In this document: one piece after another, positions 1 to 10,713 of the stretch
Numbering within the stretch: the first letter of the stretch is position 1
How the letters are laid out: every line of letters starts with the position of its first letter
Assembly: GCA_002286855.1 (NCBI GenBank)
Contig: NRSV01000043.1
Location: forward strand, 62,001 to 126,000
Direction of reading: 5' to 3'
DNA: 64,000 nucleotides
Source: Bipolaris cookei
Lineage: Eukaryota; Ascomycota; Dothideomycetes; Pleosporales; Pleosporaceae
The notes under the pieces: model-generated
Databases searched by the model: none
What the model was told of the DNA's origin: nothing
The model's input: the letters and a program-made list of their open reading frames with translations, nothing else
Position numbers and translations under genes: made by a program

Positions 1-1
1 A

Positions 2-382
2 CGCGTTGTGCCCAACACTCTACTCACCAAACCCTTTCCTGGAAACCCCCTCATCACATCATGGAACATCTTCCTTCCCCCTTCGCAAATATACTCGCTT
101 TATCTTGGCCACGCCCCGCAGGAAATGGAGGACAAGTGGTTCATCTACAGCGAGGGGCCAGACCAGGCTGGAAAGCTCAAGGTCCACTTTCACCGGAGTT
201 GGACAGGCATCAAAGTCGCTGAGCTGTTCGTCGTCATGGACACAAAAGGTGAGGGTGCAGGCAAGATTGTCGGCATCAAGTGGAATGGCGGCGAAGACAT
301 GAACTGGATGAGCGAGGAAGAGGCCAAGTACATGATCCGCACCGCCTGTCGGTGGCAATTGAACGTCCATTTAGAAGATTGA
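2..382 (+). CDS. 3' end of an unrecognised protein gene (5' end outside window)
   Basis: An open frame runs in from the window edge and stops at 380-382, so at least the last 126 residues are visible. The part from about position 120 on looks protein-like and conserved in style: a EDKWFIY..GPD segment, then KVHFHRSWTGIKVAEL, a Gly-rich turn and a charged tail ending QLNVHLED. The first 40 visible residues are Pro-rich and could be intron read as coding, since a plausible acceptor (ccccgcag) ends at 120. I do not recognise the family with certainty. There is no signal peptide or membrane segment in the visible part. The neighbour downstream is a dead transposon, so context gives no hint about function. 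Confidence 0.45.
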   Translation, partial: RVVPNTLLTKPFPGNPLITSWNIFLPPSQIYSLYLGHAPQEMEDKWFIYSEGPDQAGKLKVHFHRSWTGIKVAELFVVMDTKGEGAGKIVGIKWNGGEDMNWMSEEEAKYMIRTACRWQLNVHLED

Positions 383-679
383 GAGAGTGTGAGCGAGTTT
401 GAGACGGCCTGAAGAATTTGTTGTTACCAGGTCTACGTTTTAATGACTGGCGTTAGCGATGCCGAACATGCTAATATGGCTTGCTGCGATTTTCCAAAGA
501 GGCTCTTTAGCCCTCGTACTACGAAGTATGACCTTTTCCAAATATATGATTTATGAATGTCTGACCTGCTTGCTTCTTTTCCTTTTAGATAACAGGTATA
601 TGAATGTTTTCCCATGCGGCTTTTTTTCAAATGGACTATCTTCACATACCGAATTTCGCTGACTTTTTTTTGTAACGTA

Positions 680-2497
680 ATCCATCACCGAGACGGCCAT
701 ATCACCGAGCCGGCCAGTTTTGCTTGGCACAATCATCTCACCTTTTTCAACTTTAATCCTCATCACTATTAGTTAGTAAATCACTCTCAGGCTCACTCAG
801 CTCTGAATCAGAAGACACTTCTCTAGCCTTTTGACATGTTGTAGCGTAGTGCCCAGGTTCTCCGCAGTTCCTATACTGCCGTACACTTGGTTAAGCCCTC
901 TCAGTACTCCTACTACTACGAACCTTTTTCTTTGACTGAGCTGCGCTTGGTGATCCTGCAGGTACTAGTGAAGCTCCCTCACTATACTCTAGTGTCCTGC
1001 CCTTCTGAATCCTCTTTCGTTTGCGTGATTTGCGCTTGGTTATCTCCTTTAATTGCTCTTCAAGCTCATGGATGCGCGCTTTCTGGAGCGCAGAGAAGCT
1101 TCTTTGCGCTGTACTAGATGACTGAGTAATTGAATTGTGTACAGGCTTTGAGTGAGATCCGAATTCGTGCGTGTTGCTTGGTGTTTTAGACTGCCACGGC
1201 TCATCTGGTTGAGGGAGTGCTGGCCGGGTCTGGTGTCGCACTTCAAGACGGTTCAGAACTCTTAACGGATCAAAGAGAACTAGCCCTGTTGCCTTAAAGG
1301 CCTTCTTGCAGTTCTCTGTTGTAAACTCGTCAAAGAACGCGTCTCTGAACGCTGGCAAGAAGCCTTCTTTGTTGATGGGAAAGACGCGTCGGCGTACCAA
1401 GTCTCGTACGCGCTGAGACTAATTCACCTTCAACGGCGAGAAGCAGGCCACATCAAGTGGCTGGAGGATATGCGATGAATGAGAAGACATACAGATTGTT
1501 ATAATCTTGTTCTCCTCGCAGTAGTCCTTGAAATCCTGGTTGAGGTGGCTCTCGTGCCCATCCAAAACAAGCAACTTGTATATCCCCACCTTTCGATCCT
1601 TTGCACACGCGTCAAAGTGCTTCAACTACTCAAGACCAAGCTCATTGCTTGTCCAGCCCTTCTCTGAGACTGAAACCTTCTAATTACCTGGTATGTTTGT
1701 CTCTTTATACTACGTAGAGATGTGAACGCGGCCCTTGTAGATAATAAAGGGTGGAGTTGCGTACCCCGTCGCGCAGATGCCCTGGATGACTGTAACTCAC
1801 TCACGATCGCGTGGCTGAACAACCTCAGCTCGATTATGTCTCTCTGCACCAGTGATAACCTTAATTGATCCAATTACACCCATCTGGAACCCACTCTCGT
1901 CAAAGTTGTGCATGTCATTGTCCTGGATGCCGTACTTAGCCTTCACGTTGGCCACAAGCCCAAACCATTCACCCACGACCTGAGGATCTTCCTGGAGACT
2001 TCTCTGACGGTCCTTTGCTCGATTGAAAGTTGTTTTAAGCTCGTCTGAACGCGATACGAATCGTTCAGCCCAGCACTTGCCAACTGGCTCTCCACCCTGC
2101 ACCTCCAGCAGTTTATTAGCCATATCTGCCACTTCACACAGCCTAGGCGCGAACCCTCGCGAATCCAAGTCAAGGATGTATTGTGTAATTGTGTACTCCT
2201 ACTTTGAGATTAGCTTCCGGTAGTTGGACGTAGTTTGGGGTCGAAAGGTGATTCCGTGCAGTCGATCAGAGAATAGCTGGTGTTTGATATTAAAGGCTGC
2301 AGCAGCACGTCGCAAGCTTTTAAATTGACCAGTATTGTAGGCTCGAAGGGCAAGTTCAATTCTGCCTTCTTTTTCAGCAGAAATCACGTTTTTTTATTGA
2401 GACATAACGCATTGAAAGAAAAGATGGTTGTGCTAAGTAAAAGTGACCGGTTCGGTGATATGGCCGTCTCGGTGATCTGACCGTCTCGGTGGTGGAT
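680..2497 (-). mobile_element. Degenerate pogo/Fot1-like DNA transposon with TIRs and TA duplication
   Basis: The ends are inverted repeats of about 40 bp. The left end begins atccatcacc at 680 and the right end finishes ggtggtggat at 2497. Inside each TIR the motif atcaccgagacggcc occurs in a tandem, slightly diverged form. The element is flanked by TA on both sides (678-679 and 2498-2499), the target duplication of the Tc1/mariner-pogo superfamily. Its length of 1818 bp is typical of fungal Fot1-like elements. It carries one transposase pseudogene on the minus strand, so it is immobile by itself. Confidence 0.88.
891..2387 (-). pseudogene. pogo/Fot1-like transposase, broken by stop codons
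   Basis: Read on the minus strand, the pieces line up in the order of a pogo transposase. First comes an N-terminal psq-type helix-turn-helix (2387-2199). A Tc5-type DNA-binding segment and the first part of the DDE domain follow (2168-1797, ending in NFDESGF). Next is the LVLDGHESHL block (about 1560), then ILQPLDVACFSPLK, and finally a basic C-terminal tail (1400-891). At least five in-frame stops interrupt it. Several sit where the family has Trp: RE-stop-VT at 1797-1799 where REWVT is usual, and LE-stop-LKHF at 1626-1628 where EWLKHF is usual. TGG to TGA or TAG is a G-to-A change on the coding strand, the direction expected from RIP. Confidence 0.85.
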
Positions 2498-2889
2498 TAT
2501 GGTATTTATTATTTCGTTGAGTGCATTAGTGTGACCATGCTTGCCGTTAGGCTTGCAACCACAGAGGCATTGCCGTACTGCACTGCTGCCGTGCGTGCAT
2601 CCATCTCAGGCGACTTGGGGTTTCGTCGCCCCAGATTGTCACATCCATGGTCGTCTGCCCCCGTATAGCGACCCAAAAGGGCTGCGCATGGTGACGGCCT
2701 GGATTGCTGCGGCGCCGTGGGGGCTGGCAGCCACACCAACTGCACGTCTGCACGCCCCGACCAGTAGAGGATTCCTTCGCCTCTTATCCTTTCGGTTTTG
2801 CTGCTCCTCACCCCCATTTCTCTCTCCCCCCCCACAGCCCATGACATCGCCGAGTAACCCACGACGTATCCAGTCAATTCGGCCCGAAA
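2498..2889. other. Intergenic, upstream of the Zn(II)2Cys6 gene
   Basis: No gene was recognised. The stretch contains a C/T-rich block (about 2800-2840) close to the proposed start codon at 2890, common in fungal promoters and 5' leaders. Long open frames on the minus strand here look like composition shadows. Confidence 0.4.
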
Positions 2890-5295
2890 ATGCATACCAA
2901 CTTTGTGCCTGCGTCCGACAGCTCCTCGCCCCAACCCCAACGCCTTCCTGTCAACCCAAGACGGCACAAGGTCGCGCCCGAACAGAGAAAACGTGTCGTG
3001 AGGGCGTAAGTAGCATTCCACAATGGGCCGCTGTGCTAGAGGCTTGTTCCCGAGTGACGCCCGTCTGGCCGTTGAAACGTCTGGAAGAGCAAGACTTAGC
3101 AAGACGCCCACCACCGCCGCCACCACCACTACCAAGAAAGCACCCCTCCACCGGACTAGGACTAACATTCATCGTGCAGATGCAATGCCTGTAATGTGCG
3201 CCGTGTCAGATGCTCTGGAGAGCAGCCTTGCCAACGATGTCACAAAACTTCGCGGGAATGCGAGTATCCAGCGCCTGAGTCAGACAAACTCTCGCTCAAG
3301 GACGAACTAGAACGCCTGCGAAGAAGATGCGCAGCACTCGAGGCTGGCTTTCAATCAGCAGCCCCAGAAGATGCAGCAGAGCTCATTGCCCAACTTGACC
3401 GTGGTCCATCTACATCACGTCAGAGTGCCCCTACCTTTCAATCCGTGTCCATGGATCTGGACCAACCCGATGCTAACGACGGCCGCCTGCTCGTCGACCC
3501 TTGCGGCACCCAGAGATTCTTGGGCGAGACTTCTGGGGCGACTTTTCTTGACTATCTGAAACAGTTCATGCTTACCCTAGTGCCTTTGACCTTCCAGCCG
3601 GAGTCGACAGATGGGTCTTCTTTTGTGGCGTCTATAGGTCGTTATCAGACGTACGACTCGAGGCCGATCCCAAACCCCAATGTGGACCCCTTGTGGTTGC
3701 CTGATTGGGCAGATATGAATACGATGCTAGCAGAACTGCGCTCCTATGTCCAGGACGGCAAGGACGGATTCTTGTCTGGTGGCATTTACTGTAAGCCATT
3801 GGGTGCAATAGCCGACACAAACCCACTGATGTCTTCCTCTAGGGTGGGGCGACCTCAACAATCCTCCCACACACACAGCTAGCTCTGTCTCGTTGACTTC
3901 GATGACCACAGATGACACGCACAGATACCTAGCTTTCTATCACGTGTGCTTTGCTTTGGCCACATCAATCGGCCATCCTCTGTTCCGAAAATCAGATCAA
4001 CACGCCGGTGAAGCCTACTTTAAACGCGCACGCAAGCTTCTGGGCAACCCTCTAGACACTGTGCGCTTTACCCTGAGTGATGTGCCGGTGCTTACTCTTA
4101 TGGGCTTCTACTTGATTGAACTCAACCGTAGAGATGCGGCTTACGTATATGTCAGTAACCCCCTTACGAGCAGCGCGTACAAGATGCATACTTACTTGGA
4201 ACTACTTGGTCAAGGTCAGCCTGGCAATCCATATTGCTATGATTCATGGCGCATTTAGGTCCTGCAAAGATGAAGAAAACAAGCGCACCTTTTGGACACT
4301 GTACATTCTAGACCGATGGCTCGCCGTACTCATGGGACGCCCACCGACCATAGCCGACGAAGCGATTCGGATTCCTCTTCCAAGCGATGAAGGGTAGGTA
4401 TCTTGCGTGCGAGTATCTTGCAATGAAATCGGCCGCTGACACGCCTAGTTCAATGCCATCGTCTGTAGGCCTACGTGCACACGTCGAACTATCCCGCATC
4501 GCTGGGTACATTGTCTGTGAGACGTTCAAGATTGCTCCTCGTAACGTTCGACCTGGCTATTCGGTCAAGAATATAGACAAGGCCCTCAAGATGCTTGAAG
4601 AGTGGAATTCAGAACTCCCGTCAGTGCTCACAAGCAGAGAAGGCGCTGATTCTGCCGTTCTTTGTCTACATATGGCGTCCAACCAGCTCATTGTGCTAAC
4701 AACACGCCCAATCTTGCTAGCAGCCGTCAAACAAACTGTAGCCGAACGATACATTAACGGTCAATGGTCGTTGCAAAATCACGTACATGGCAAGCATATT
4801 CACACCTGTATAGAGGCGGCTCATCAAAACATTTTGTTGGCCCAGCGATTGTGTGCAATGAGAAAACTACTCCAAGCTGGCTTGCATTTTGTCTTCAATG
4901 CTGGCGTCGTCCTGCTACTTGAACAAATACTCAAATACTCTGGTAGCCACAAGACACCGAGTCCCAATATACACGCACCTGAGATTGAATTTACAATTCG
5001 CACATTTGAGAATGAGTCAAGAACGGGGACAAACTATCCCCGAGATTGCTTCAAGGTTCTCCAAGATCTCAAAGCCTTGGTGGATCGGTACCTGTCCCAC
5101 AATTATGGGAGGTTGGACCCGGGAAGCTATCCTCATGGCGCCTCCAACATTCCCGGTCCGTCTCGTACTGCACAACAAGACACTGGAATGCAGGGCACCG
5201 CACCAGGTCTTGGTGAAAGCAGCGGCTTGTACAAAGAGATGAGGACGTGGATGCAAAACGACGCGCTACGCCTGCATCACAGCCTACCCATGTGA
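2890..5295 (+). CDS. Zn(II)2Cys6 fungal transcription factor
   Basis: Five exons restore one frame of about 686 residues: 2890-3005, 3180-3790, 3843-4150, 4215-4393 and 4449-5295. Exon 1 ends KRVVRA and joins CNACNVRRVRCSGEQPCQRC, giving a complete binuclear zinc cluster with cysteines at residues 40, 43, 50, 56, 59 and 66 (CX2CX6CX5CX2CX6C). A short Arg/Glu-rich coiled coil follows (about residues 75-95). The middle and C-terminal parts carry the fungal-specific transcription factor domain, with RRDAAYVYVSLAIHIAMIHG and KRTFWTLYILDRWL. The protein should act in the nucleus as a sequence-specific regulator. An MFS transporter follows on the same strand and is a candidate target. The third intron uses a less usual GTCAGT donor and AAG acceptor, so that junction is the weakest. 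Confidence 0.85.
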
Positions 5296-6123
5296 GTGGT
5301 GGGCCGCGGAGATGCTTTCCTAGCCAATGTCTCGACGGGGCACCGGCTCGCTTGTGGCTAATGGAGACTTTTTTTTCTAAGAGCCGCAGCATGGTCGGCC
5401 TATAATGTGGTTGCCATGACTCATCATGCAGAGGCTCTTTGATAGCTTGCAGTTGGTAGCTGGGAGAGTCGTTGTAGCCAGCTCAAAGGTGACTAGGGTC
5501 CTGCTGATGTAATCTTAGCCAAGCAAGACAACACACCAATATCCCTATTCGGGAAGGAGGAGAGAAAGAGGTACGGTCACGAGCCATCACCCTTGCTGCC
5601 ATGGATGCCGCAATCGACGTTCACTCTACACCCCCGGAACCTTCTATACGCGCAGTCCTGACAACTACCCCCCCCTGGATTTGCCCTGAGAACCCTGCAA
5701 TAGAATCTGATCTGGCTAGGCACATGTAACCCAACCATCAAGGATAAGCGCGCATTAGCAGACAGGCAACTTTCCAGGCTCAACGCCCTGATTGGCCGGC
5801 CTTGGCATTTCCCCCCGGTTCGATCGGGAGCGTGTTGCATGCCAAGGCTTTACTACATCGCCAGCATCGGCCAAACTGCTCCACGGAACATGTACCAAAT
5901 CTATACAAAAACGTCACCAAGAACGTGAGCAGCGGACGACGCTGGTCATGACAGTCAAAGTGACTAAGGTCGTTTGCGCTTGGCCGCTTTCATTGTGGAG
6001 CCTGCCTGCGCCATGGCCCATTCGCAAGGGAGTGAGCGTGAGCCCTTGATTCCCTGTAGTACCTGTACTCGCAGCTTCAAGTCTGCTGCTGTAGCAGCCA
6101 CCAACTTGGTCGAGTCAGCGACA
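5296..6123. other. Intergenic between regulator and transporter genes
   Basis: No gene or repeat was recognised. It should contain the terminator of the zinc-cluster gene and the promoter of the transporter. An upstream in-frame ATG at 6013 (context gccATGg) could extend the transporter by 37 residues. Confidence 0.4.
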
Positions 6124-7928
6124 ATGTCAACCGACGATCAGCCTACTTGTCTTCCTAGCGAGCCTACGTCTAAGCATGTCAATAGAAAAATCGATATCGC
6201 TCTCATACCCTTTCTGTCACTGCTATATCTCCTGAACGGCCTCGATCGATCTAACATAGGGAATGCGGAGACTCAGGGTAGGTCGAGATCTCGCATTGCT
6301 GATCACGGCAACAGTTAACCATACACTACCCATAGGCTTTACGACAGATATCGGTGCTACTCCGGATGATCTCAATCTTGCAGTCTCGCTCTTCTTCATC
6401 ACCTTTGTCCTGCTACAGCCTCCCTCAGCTGCGGTGGGGAGATGGCTTGGTGCAAAGCATTGGATCACCATCATCATGGCAAGCCTCACCACTTATGCTT
6501 ACATCATATGGCTGGTATTCTGACTTGTATCTCAGATTGGATGGGGAGTCTTCACAGTAGCACATGCCTTCATTCGTGGCCGGAGAGCGCTTCTTACTGT
6601 TCGGTTGATGATTGGTGCCTTTGAAGCAGGCTTCTACCCCACTGCTATCGCATACCTCTCAAGCTTCTACTGCAGGTACGACCTCGCAGTCCGTATCGGG
6701 TTGTTCTTTGGGCAATATGCAATAGCTGGCGCCTTCTCGGGATCTATTGGTACGTGGTCAGCATAATGGACGGTAGAAATACTCAAACTGATTAATATGT
6801 GACTAGCATTCAGTATTTTCTACCTTAATGACACACCACTGAAAAATTGGCAATATCTATTCATTATCGAGGGTGGCATAACCATAGTAGTTGCATTCGT
6901 TGCTTGGTTTTGGTTGCCCCAAGGGCCGAGATCAGCGTGGTTTCTTACAGATGAAGAGCAAATATTCGTCACTCAACGCATCATCCAGGACAATGCCCCG
7001 TTCGTCGCTCACGAATACAGCAATGATGGTATACAAAAGAAACGACTTACAAGACGGGACGTTGTGGAAGCAGCCAAGGACTGGAAGCTCTGGTTCATCC
7101 TGGTGTTCAATATCTGTGCAAGCGTGCCAAGCCAAGCATTCTCTGTCTTCATGCCTATGGTTGTCCAGGGCTTGGGATACTCGTCGATTGAGGCAAATTT
7201 GGTAATCCAATCCGATTCCCCAAATTACTTTGTGCACAAGGTGGCTGACTCAATTTATTGTAGATGTCCGTACCTCCTTTTGTGTGCGGTGCTGTAGGTC
7301 TCTATCTCTTTGCCTTCAGCTCAGATCACCGGTACCTATTCTCAAGTGAAGTATCACGGGCTTTGCTAATGATAGCGTTAGGAAAGAACGAGGCTATCAT
7401 ATCATCACGGGAATATGCATCGCGCTAGTGGGTCTTATCGTAACTGTGACTACGCAGTCCCACAGCGTCCAGTATATAGGTCTATGCATCCTACTGTTTG
7501 GCAGCTACATCTCAGCCCCTCTGACGGTAGCCTGGCTGAGTGGGAATAATCCTGGTACGTCAAAAACAGTCCCACTTGGCCGATCACCGTATCTACATTG
7601 AAGACCGCTATGCTAATTGATTGTTTCAGAGCCAGGTAAACGCTCCCTTGTCCTAGGGGTAAACGGATTCGGCAACCTTGCAGGTGTGATTGGCAGCCAG
7701 CTGTACAAGAAGAAACATGCACCTAGATACCTCACGCCCTTTTACGCTACATTGGGGTTCGTAGCAGCGGCGCTTGCAGGCTATACAGCTTACAGGTATA
7801 TCCTTAAGGCAATCAATGCAAAAAGGCTAGCGATGGCAAATTCGATGAGCGCAGAAGATGTAGAAGCAGAGCGCCTGGATTGGACTAGATATGCGGACGC
7901 AAAGTGGACGTTCTTGTATGGGCTGTGA
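6124..7928 (+). CDS. MFS transporter, Dal5-like anion:cation symporter family
   Basis: Seven exons give about 483 residues: 6124-6277, 6336-6478, 6536-6749, 6807-7201, 7264-7331, 7376-7554 and 7630-7928. All junctions keep the frame. The N-terminal block KIDIALIPFLSLLYLLNGLDRSNIGNA is the family's first membrane helix. Further hydrophobic helices follow, with GAFEAGFYPTAIAYLSSFY and WQYLFIIEGGITI typical of the allantoate/nicotinate-type (Dal5/Tna1) symporters of the plasma membrane. The substrate cannot be read from sequence. The second intron (6479-6535) appears to start with GC (ATG/GCAAGC), because the alternative GT leaves a 21-nt intron. Start 6124 was chosen for its A at -3; 6013 is an in-frame alternative. 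The zinc-cluster gene upstream may regulate it. Confidence 0.83.
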
Positions 7929-8092
7929 GAGATTGGTCGTCTGGCGCATGGCCTATGAAAGTTTCATTCTACTTTTATGAAAGGTCTGCCATTAGATAGA
8001 GCTCTGATATACAACACCCAAGATAGAAGAATAGTTTTCTGGCATTATTGAACATGCTCCTTTGCAGTGTACAGAGCCATCGCTTCTAAAAC

Positions 8093-8595
8093 TGTCAGGC
8101 ATGGGCTGACTACATGTACTATCCTGTGCACGGTCATCAGCAGAACGTTGGTTACTCGTACCTTTTTGTTTGTGGCCCAGCTGCACAGGGCTGAGCTTCT
8201 AACATAGTAATCAGCGATCTGCTGGGGCCTGTCGTACGCCGGATCTGCCGGATCTGCTGGATCTGCCGGATCTGCTGGGTGCTGGAGATACCGGGGGTGC
8301 CGGGTTCGATTCTGGCCAGTACCAGCACACCATAGCCAGTTTCTTTGGAAGACTGAAGAATAGTTAGAAGTCTAGTATTCTGTGAGCTGCTGAGAGGTCT
8401 AGTATATAGGAGATCCCTAGAGAGCGCTCTATGGACTATCGGCCTAGAGGCTAGGCCCTTGTAAAGGGGGGGGGATAGTGTCAGGCATGGGCTGACTATA
8501 TATATGTTATCTTGTGCATGGTCATAATCAAAACGCTGATTACTCGTACCTTTTTGGTTGTTGTGGCCCAGCGGCATAGTGCTGAGCTTATATCA
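8093..8595 (-). mobile_element. Short element with terminal direct repeats (TRIM- or SINE-like), tentative
   Basis: Two direct repeats of about 112 and 117 bp, 8093-8204 and 8479-8595, share long identical stretches (for example gtcaggcatgggctgacta and ttactcgtaccttttt). Each is bounded by TG...CA-type ends. Between them lies ggttcgattctggccagtacca (8303-8324). Read on the minus strand this begins TGGTACTGGCCAG, the form of a primer-binding site complementary to a tRNA 3' end including CCA. A small LTR-type unit lacking genes (a TRIM) would look like this. However, the tRNA-like block is about 155 nt from the nearer repeat rather than adjacent, so LTR length or identity is uncertain. A tRNA-derived SINE is the alternative. 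Confidence 0.4.
8241..8276. repeat. 9-bp tandem repeat, four units (ggatctgcc/ggatctgct)
   Basis: Four consecutive 9-mers alternate between ggatctgcc and ggatctgct. They lie inside the short repeat-bounded element at 8093-8595. Confidence 0.9.
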
Positions 8596-8749
8596 GAAAC
8601 ATGCCTTGGCCCACGGCGTTAATAAAGCCGGAGATAACAGTGGGGTACAATGCCAATGTCATACATCACTGTCGTACCAGTTACGCGGCGGAAGTTAGCC
8701 CATCTTTCCTCCAAAGCGTCTTATTTTCGGCTCCGATAACTCAATCAGC

Positions 8750-10467
8750 ATGTTCCGATTCTCTTCACTTGTCCCCAATCCATTCACAACACGATCTACA
8801 CCTCCACCGCAGTTCTCTGACCCACAACCATCACCTCCACCGCCCATGGCCGAAGACACACGCGCCTCGACCCCAGTCTTCCCTTTCCTTCGCCTCCCAC
8901 TAGAGCTCCGCGAGCAAATCTACTCGCACTACTTTCATCCTGGCGACCATCTCGTTCGCAACACTGCGCTCGAAGCAAAGGGTTTCTTTGGCGGCATCTA
9001 CCACTGGGACCTCGACGTCTTCTACGTAAACAAGCAGATACACCGGGAGAGCAAGCGCGTATGGAGACGAGAAAATATCTTTGTCAAGATAGCAACTCCA
9101 TGGCCGAGTGCTGGTATGTATCGTGTTTATCTCTTGGCTACGGACGGGGTGCCCGAGCAGCTCCATCAGTATGGCGGTATTAGCTTGTCTGGTAGTCATC
9201 GTGAGCTCTTCTCCCCCTATTTCTGACCTTCCACCTTCCAACTAGTTACCCCCTTTTGAAAAAACGCTTTTTTGTTTGAGGGGGGGGGGGGGAAGAATGT
9301 GGGAATCAAGGCTAACCGTTGCCGTTTTGAGTATCTCTAGTCAATCATATCTCGACAGAGGGCTTGGTACCGATTGTATGTGCGGATGCACAGGCGAATG
9401 CGTTTACGGGGCATCATGCTGTGGTGCAGATTGATTCGCCGATGCAGGTTGTAACGCCAGAACATATGGTTGTGATGTTGGCGGATGACTTGCCGCTTTT
9501 CACGCGGACATGGTATTACAGTGCGTTGTCGTATCCGACGCTGAATGAGCGGCTGAACACAACGTTTATGCTGCGAAATCCGATGAAAGCAGATGACAAC
9601 CGCGATGAGAATAGAGAAGAGCAAGAACAAGAACAAGATGATCTCGGTGTCCCCCTCGCCGTCCAACGAAAACTTCTCCTCCCATTCGAACATGTAAAGG
9701 GACTCCACGGCTCCCTCTTCATCGGCTTCTCAAACACCGTCCAGTCGGAACTCGCGCGCCTACAAGCGCGCCCCATTCCCTCCCTCGAGCAAAGCCTCGA
9801 ATCAGCAACAGAATACCTGGCAGCCGGCGACGCCGCGCTCGCAAAGGCCTCGGAGCCCACCGCCCTCGAAGCGATAGAGCTGTACAAAAAGGCCTTCCAC
9901 GCAATCCACATCCTCGTCCATGGCCGCACCCGCCGCGTCATGGCCGACGTCTTCTTCCAAGAGGCAGTCGCCCATGGCCGCTACGCAGGCCAAACCGGCA
10001 TCACCGTGCGCGTCATCCTCCGCCTCAAACTCGTCTCCCGCTTTCTCGCGGCGTACAACCAGCTCTCCCGCTGGGACGACACCGCCTTCTGGGGCATGCG
10101 CAGCATCGCCATCCTCGAAGAGTCTCTCAGCCCAGACTTTGAAACGTTCCTCGCAGATGTCCTGGGCGGCGGCGACGCAGTCATGATTTACCTTCGTACC
10201 GGAATTGCGTTTTGGCACATGGAGAATAAGCGCGAGGATTGGATGGGCGAGCTGATTAGCTATGCGGATGATGAGTTGGCGGATAGTCACCGCTTGTGGG
10301 ATACGGCGGTGAGGTTTCTACGGCATGCGTCCAAGGAGGAGGCTAGGAGCGAGTTGTTGGCGTGTGGGGTGCCAGGGGAGAAAGTTGCACTGTTTGCGGA
10401 TGTGCAGGGGACGAGAGATGTGGAGAGTATGGTTGCGAGGGATGGAAGCAGTACGAGTGAAGAGTAG
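8750..10467 (+). CDS. F-box-like / LPxELR-type domain protein of unknown function
   Basis: Two exons, 8750-9113 and 9341-10467, give about 496 residues. The intron of 227 bp is GT-AG and contains a run of 12-13 G. After a Pro-rich start (an alternative start is MAEDTR at 8846), residues 46-58 read FLRLPLELREQIY. This is the short helical motif that opens many fungal F-box-like and 2EXR-type proteins. The rest is mostly helical, has no signal peptide, contains an acidic Glu/Gln/Asp run (about residues 210-225), and does not show leucine-rich or WD repeats. Such proteins often serve as substrate adaptors of SCF ubiquitin ligases, but nothing here fixes a substrate. It converges with tim50 downstream. 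Confidence 0.7.
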
Positions 10468-10713
10468 TAGAGAAGATGTAATGGATGGGGCTGATGGCTG
10501 CCTTTTGTTACTAGTATGTGCATGGGTGTTTTGTGATCATTTGCTATTCCAACATAAATATAGTACAATAAAGTCTTACCCCGCCATGGCGTCCCACGCA
10601 CGGCCAACTTTTTTCCTTTCCTTTCAAAGGACTGGTATCAGAGTGGAATACGCGTTCTTTTAGTCTTTCGTAGTGGTATCTTTATCGTCGTCAAATCGCC
10701 AAACAAATAGGTT

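Noticed and set aside
2509..3168. 219-codon open frame on the minus strand
   Set aside because: Overlaps the first exon and intron of the zinc-cluster gene; low-complexity composition with no family features.
2890..8000. Secondary-metabolite cluster
   Set aside because: A regulator and a transporter are present, but no polyketide synthase, NRPS, terpene cyclase or tailoring enzyme lies nearby; the P450s are far away and not clustered with a core enzyme.
8303..8324. tRNA gene suggested by ggttcgattctggcc
   Set aside because: Only a T-arm and acceptor-like 3' strand are present; no matching 5' acceptor, D-arm or anticodon arm lies upstream, so it is at most a tRNA-derived fragment or primer-binding-site-like block.
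8152..8577. 141-codon open frame on the minus strand
   Set aside because: It runs through the terminal repeats and the 9-bp tandem repeat; the QIRQIRQI stretch is repeat translation and no domain is visible.
9802..10290. 162-codon open frame on the minus strand
   Set aside because: Antisense shadow of the F-box-like gene in its GC-rich part.
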